The notes beneath the pieces were generated by a model that was not told the origin of the DNA, ran no database searches, and was given only the letters and a program-made list of their open reading frames with translations. A stretch of DNA of 7,916 bases from Planctomycetota bacterium (GTDB lineage: Bacteria; Planctomycetota; Planctomycetia; Pirellulales; Pirellulaceae): positions 1-7,916 of the forward strand of contig JAEZGD010000769.1 of assembly GCA_023417165.1 (NCBI GenBank). Direction: 5' to 3'. The position numbers were made by a program, and so were the translations under genes. This document shows, piece after piece, positions 5,892-7,916 of the stretch (positions within the stretch are counted from its first letter, which is position 1; each line of letters opens with the position of its first letter).

Positions 5892-7916
5892 ATGAGCGAA
5901 AATATCGATCCCATCGACCAGCAGCTGATTGCGCTGCTGGCGGAAAAACCGGCCGAAGAACTCAGCTTCGAGGAGTTGGATCTGCTGCGTCAGCGCCTAG
6001 GCGAATCGGCCGCGCTGCGCGCCGCGCTTGCGGCGCACTTGCAGCACGAGAGCTACTTGACGCAGGTTCTGGGCGACTTCTCGCTCTCGCCCGAAACGAT
6101 CATTCATCGCGCCCAGGCCGAGCAAGCCGCCCAGGCACGGCCCTGGCAATGGCTGGCCGGCGGCGCGATCTGCCTGGCGTTGTTTGCGGTGCTCGTTGCG
6201 GTCTTCATGAGCGCACTGCGTCAGCCCGACGGGCACACGCTAACGACAATACTTCCACAGCCCGAGCAGCCGACCGCCAGCGAAGAGCCAGTGGCACCGG
6301 TTGATCCCTTACCAGAGCCGGTATCGCCAGAACAACCGCCCGCAGCGCCCGCCGCGAACGCGACAGCAGAAACGCCCGAGCCCGCTGCTCGTCCGCGATT
6401 TGAAGTCGCCATTGCTGCCGCGAACTTCGCGCGCGGTACCGTAAAGGTTGATAACAGCGAGTTCGGCAATCCCACGAATGTAGTCGTCCATTCCGGCGGC
6501 GCGCCCAAGCGCAATGTCGAATACGAGATTGTGGCTCCCAAAGCCGAGCAGTACTTTGTGCACGTGCGCTATGCCTCTGGCGAGAGCCGGCCGTTGCAAG
6601 CGACACTGAACGGCAAACGGCTGGAACGCGATTTTACGTCGTCAGTGACTGGTGGCTTTCATCCACCGCAGCAGAAGTGGCATACCGAGGGGAAGTTCTC
6701 GTTTCGGCGCGGCCGCAATCAATTAAAGCTAACGACCGATGGCCTGTTCCCGAATTTGAACTGCATTGTGGTTTCGACTGCAGCCACCATCTCGGACGCC
6801 ACCGCTCCGCCCATTCCCCACAACGACCTTGCCCAAGCAGAACCTTGGACCGAAGCCCTACAACGTCCCGCTCCGGCGAGTTATTTGGAAGTCGCCTACA
6901 ACGGCTTCGACTATCAGAAGTCGCTGCCGCAAATGCCTGAGGTGCTACGCTGGTTTGAAACCGCGCCCAATCAACAACGCCGCGTCGGCGAAACGCACAC
7001 GCGACTTGGCAAGTGCGCCGAAATCGATGGCGTCTTTAAGCTGCGCTGGCCTTGGCAGGAACATGCGGCGCTGCGACTGGCCCTTGAGAATCACAACCGC
7101 TTGCGCTTGCACTTCTATAGCGGCACTGTCGGCGTGACGCTGGTGTATTACCAGGACGAAGGCTATGCCTGGGCGGCCTATACTACCACGCGTAAAGAGG
7201 CTCAGTCGCATCTTCCTGGAACACTAGCGCTCACGGCCACTGATGCGGGACGCGCTTTGCGCAGCGAATATCGTGGTTCGCAATCGCGCGGCTGTGGACC
7301 AATCGATATACGCTGGCACGCTGGCGAGTTAATCGTGAATCATGGCGATGTCGTGCTCTTGCGAGCACCGCTGCCGGGGCTTCCGCAAGACGTTTATCTC
7401 GACGGCCGAGCTGCCTTTCACGGTATTGCCGTTGTGCCATCTCAAGATTCGCCTGCGGCCCCTCCGCAGCCAGCAGTAGCCGCCCAAGAGCACTCGCCTG
7501 CAGCGCTTATGTGGCATGAAGGTCTGACGGAAGGCGCCAAGCTCGTCAAGCATGACGATGGCGCCATCGAGCTGCTTGCCGATAACGCCAAGGGATCGGG
7601 ATTCATATCTGCGCCGCTTGGGTATCTCACTCCTAGTGAAATCATCATTGAGTTGGAGGGAGTTTCACGCGGCACCGGCGTTTATCTTTCGCCGCAAAAG
7701 CCCACCAGCCACACCGCGGTGCGGTTCGTCAAAAACAATCGCTTCAATCCGCCGGCCATGTGCGCGATGCTGCGTCAGGACGAGCCGCGCGAAGGCGATT
7801 TTGGCGATTGGCACGAGCGCATGACCATGCCGGTGCCTGCTGATAAGCAGTATGTGCGATTGATTGGCGGCGCAGGCATCGTGCGACATGCGATTAGTCC
7901 CGATGGTGCTCACTGG
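5892..7916 (+). CDS. Putative transmembrane anti-sigma-like protein with CBM-like and beta-sandwich modules (3' partial)
   Basis: Open for 675 codons to the window end without a stop; the C-terminus is missing. Residues 1-80 are acidic/helical, with 'SFEELDLLRQRLGESAALRAALAAHL' character resembling the N-termini of planctomycete anti-sigma/FecR-like proteins. One membrane helix is at about 87-109. Residues 122-169 form a linker with 15 prolines and many glutamates. Residues 170-296 look like a CBM6/CBM35-type galactose-binding fold ('YFVHVRYASGE', 'LNGKRLERDF', 'GRNQLKLTTDG'). A beta-rich domain spans about 330-516, then a second Pro/Ala linker (517-536). A third module from about 539 reaches 'VRLIGGAGIVRHAISPDGAHW' at the window end, reminiscent of LamG/DUF1349-like sandwiches. 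Position after the ECF sigma gene suggests it inhibits that sigma factor and senses something outside the cytoplasm. Start: ATG 5892 lacks a Shine-Dalgarno sequence; an in-frame ATG at 5781, preceded by AAGGTGG, would add 37 residues. Being a coding gene is near certain; the function is inferred. Confidence 0.8.
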   Translation, partial: MSENIDPIDQQLIALLAEKPAEELSFEELDLLRQRLGESAALRAALAAHLQHESYLTQVLGDFSLSPETIIHRAQAEQAAQARPWQWLAGGAICLALFAVLVAVFMSALRQPDGHTLTTILPQPEQPTASEEPVAPVDPLPEPVSPEQPPAAPAANATAETPEPAARPRFEVAIAAANFARGTVKVDNSEFGNPTNVVVHSGGAPKRNVEYEIVAPKAEQYFVHVRYASGESRPLQATLNGKRLERDFTSSVTGGFHPPQQKWHTEGKFSFRRGRNQLKLTTDGLFPNLNCIVVSTAATISDATAPPIPHNDLAQAEPWTEALQRPAPASYLEVAYNGFDYQKSLPQMPEVLRWFETAPNQQRRVGETHTRLGKCAEIDGVFKLRWPWQEHAALRLALENHNRLRLHFYSGTVGVTLVYYQDEGYAWAAYTTTRKEAQSHLPGTLALTATDAGRALRSEYRGSQSRGCGPIDIRWHAGELIVNHGDVVLLRAPLPGLPQDVYLDGRAAFHGIAVVPSQDSPAAPPQPAVAAQEHSPAALMWHEGLTEGAKLVKHDDGAIELLADNAKGSGFISAPLGYLTPSEIIIELEGVSRGTGVYLSPQKPTSHTAVRFVKNNRFNPPAMCAMLRQDEPREGDFGDWHERMTMPVPADKQYVRLIGGAGIVRHAISPDGAHW

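Noticed and set aside
6205..6606. Long minus-strand ORFs opposite the membrane protein
   Set aside because: They are Arg/Ala- or Gly/Ser-rich antisense shadows of the proline-rich linker and CBM-like region; the + strand frame is uninterrupted over 2 kb with clear domain logic.

Overview
The window most resembles the chromosome of a planctomycete, probably a Pirellulales-like lineage. This rests on style and not on any marker gene: moderately high G+C, poor or absent Shine-Dalgarno sequences before several genes, and an ECF sigma factor followed by a large membrane-anchored protein with carbohydrate-binding-like modules. All genes read on the + strand.

Region 1 (1-4484) is an oligopeptide/dipeptide ABC importer operon. 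It holds the C-terminal part of an OppA-type substrate-binding protein (cut by the window edge), OppB and OppC permeases and an OppD-type ATPase. oppB/oppC and oppC/oppD each overlap by one base (TAATG and TGATG), so the subunits are probably translated in a coupled way. No second ATPase (oppF) follows oppD. OppC carries a long extra loop after its first membrane helix.

Region 2 (4621-4953) is a small membrane protein of the DUF962/Mpo1-like family. The spacers either side (136 and 139 bases) show no convincing terminator. A 9-base repeat lies directly in front of its start codon.

Region 3 (5093 to the window end) is a putative cell-surface signalling pair. An ECF sigma factor is followed, after a 166-base spacer, by an open frame of at least 675 codons that runs off the window. 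That protein has a short helical cytoplasmic N-terminus resembling planctomycete anti-sigma proteins, one membrane helix, a proline/glutamate-rich linker, a CBM6/CBM35-like beta-sandwich and two further beta-rich modules. The likely reading is a transmembrane regulator that holds the sigma factor and senses an extracytoplasmic ligand such as a glycan. This is inferred from layout and domain appearance. It is the least conventional part of the window.

No RNA genes, insertion sequences, CRISPR arrays or phage genes were seen.
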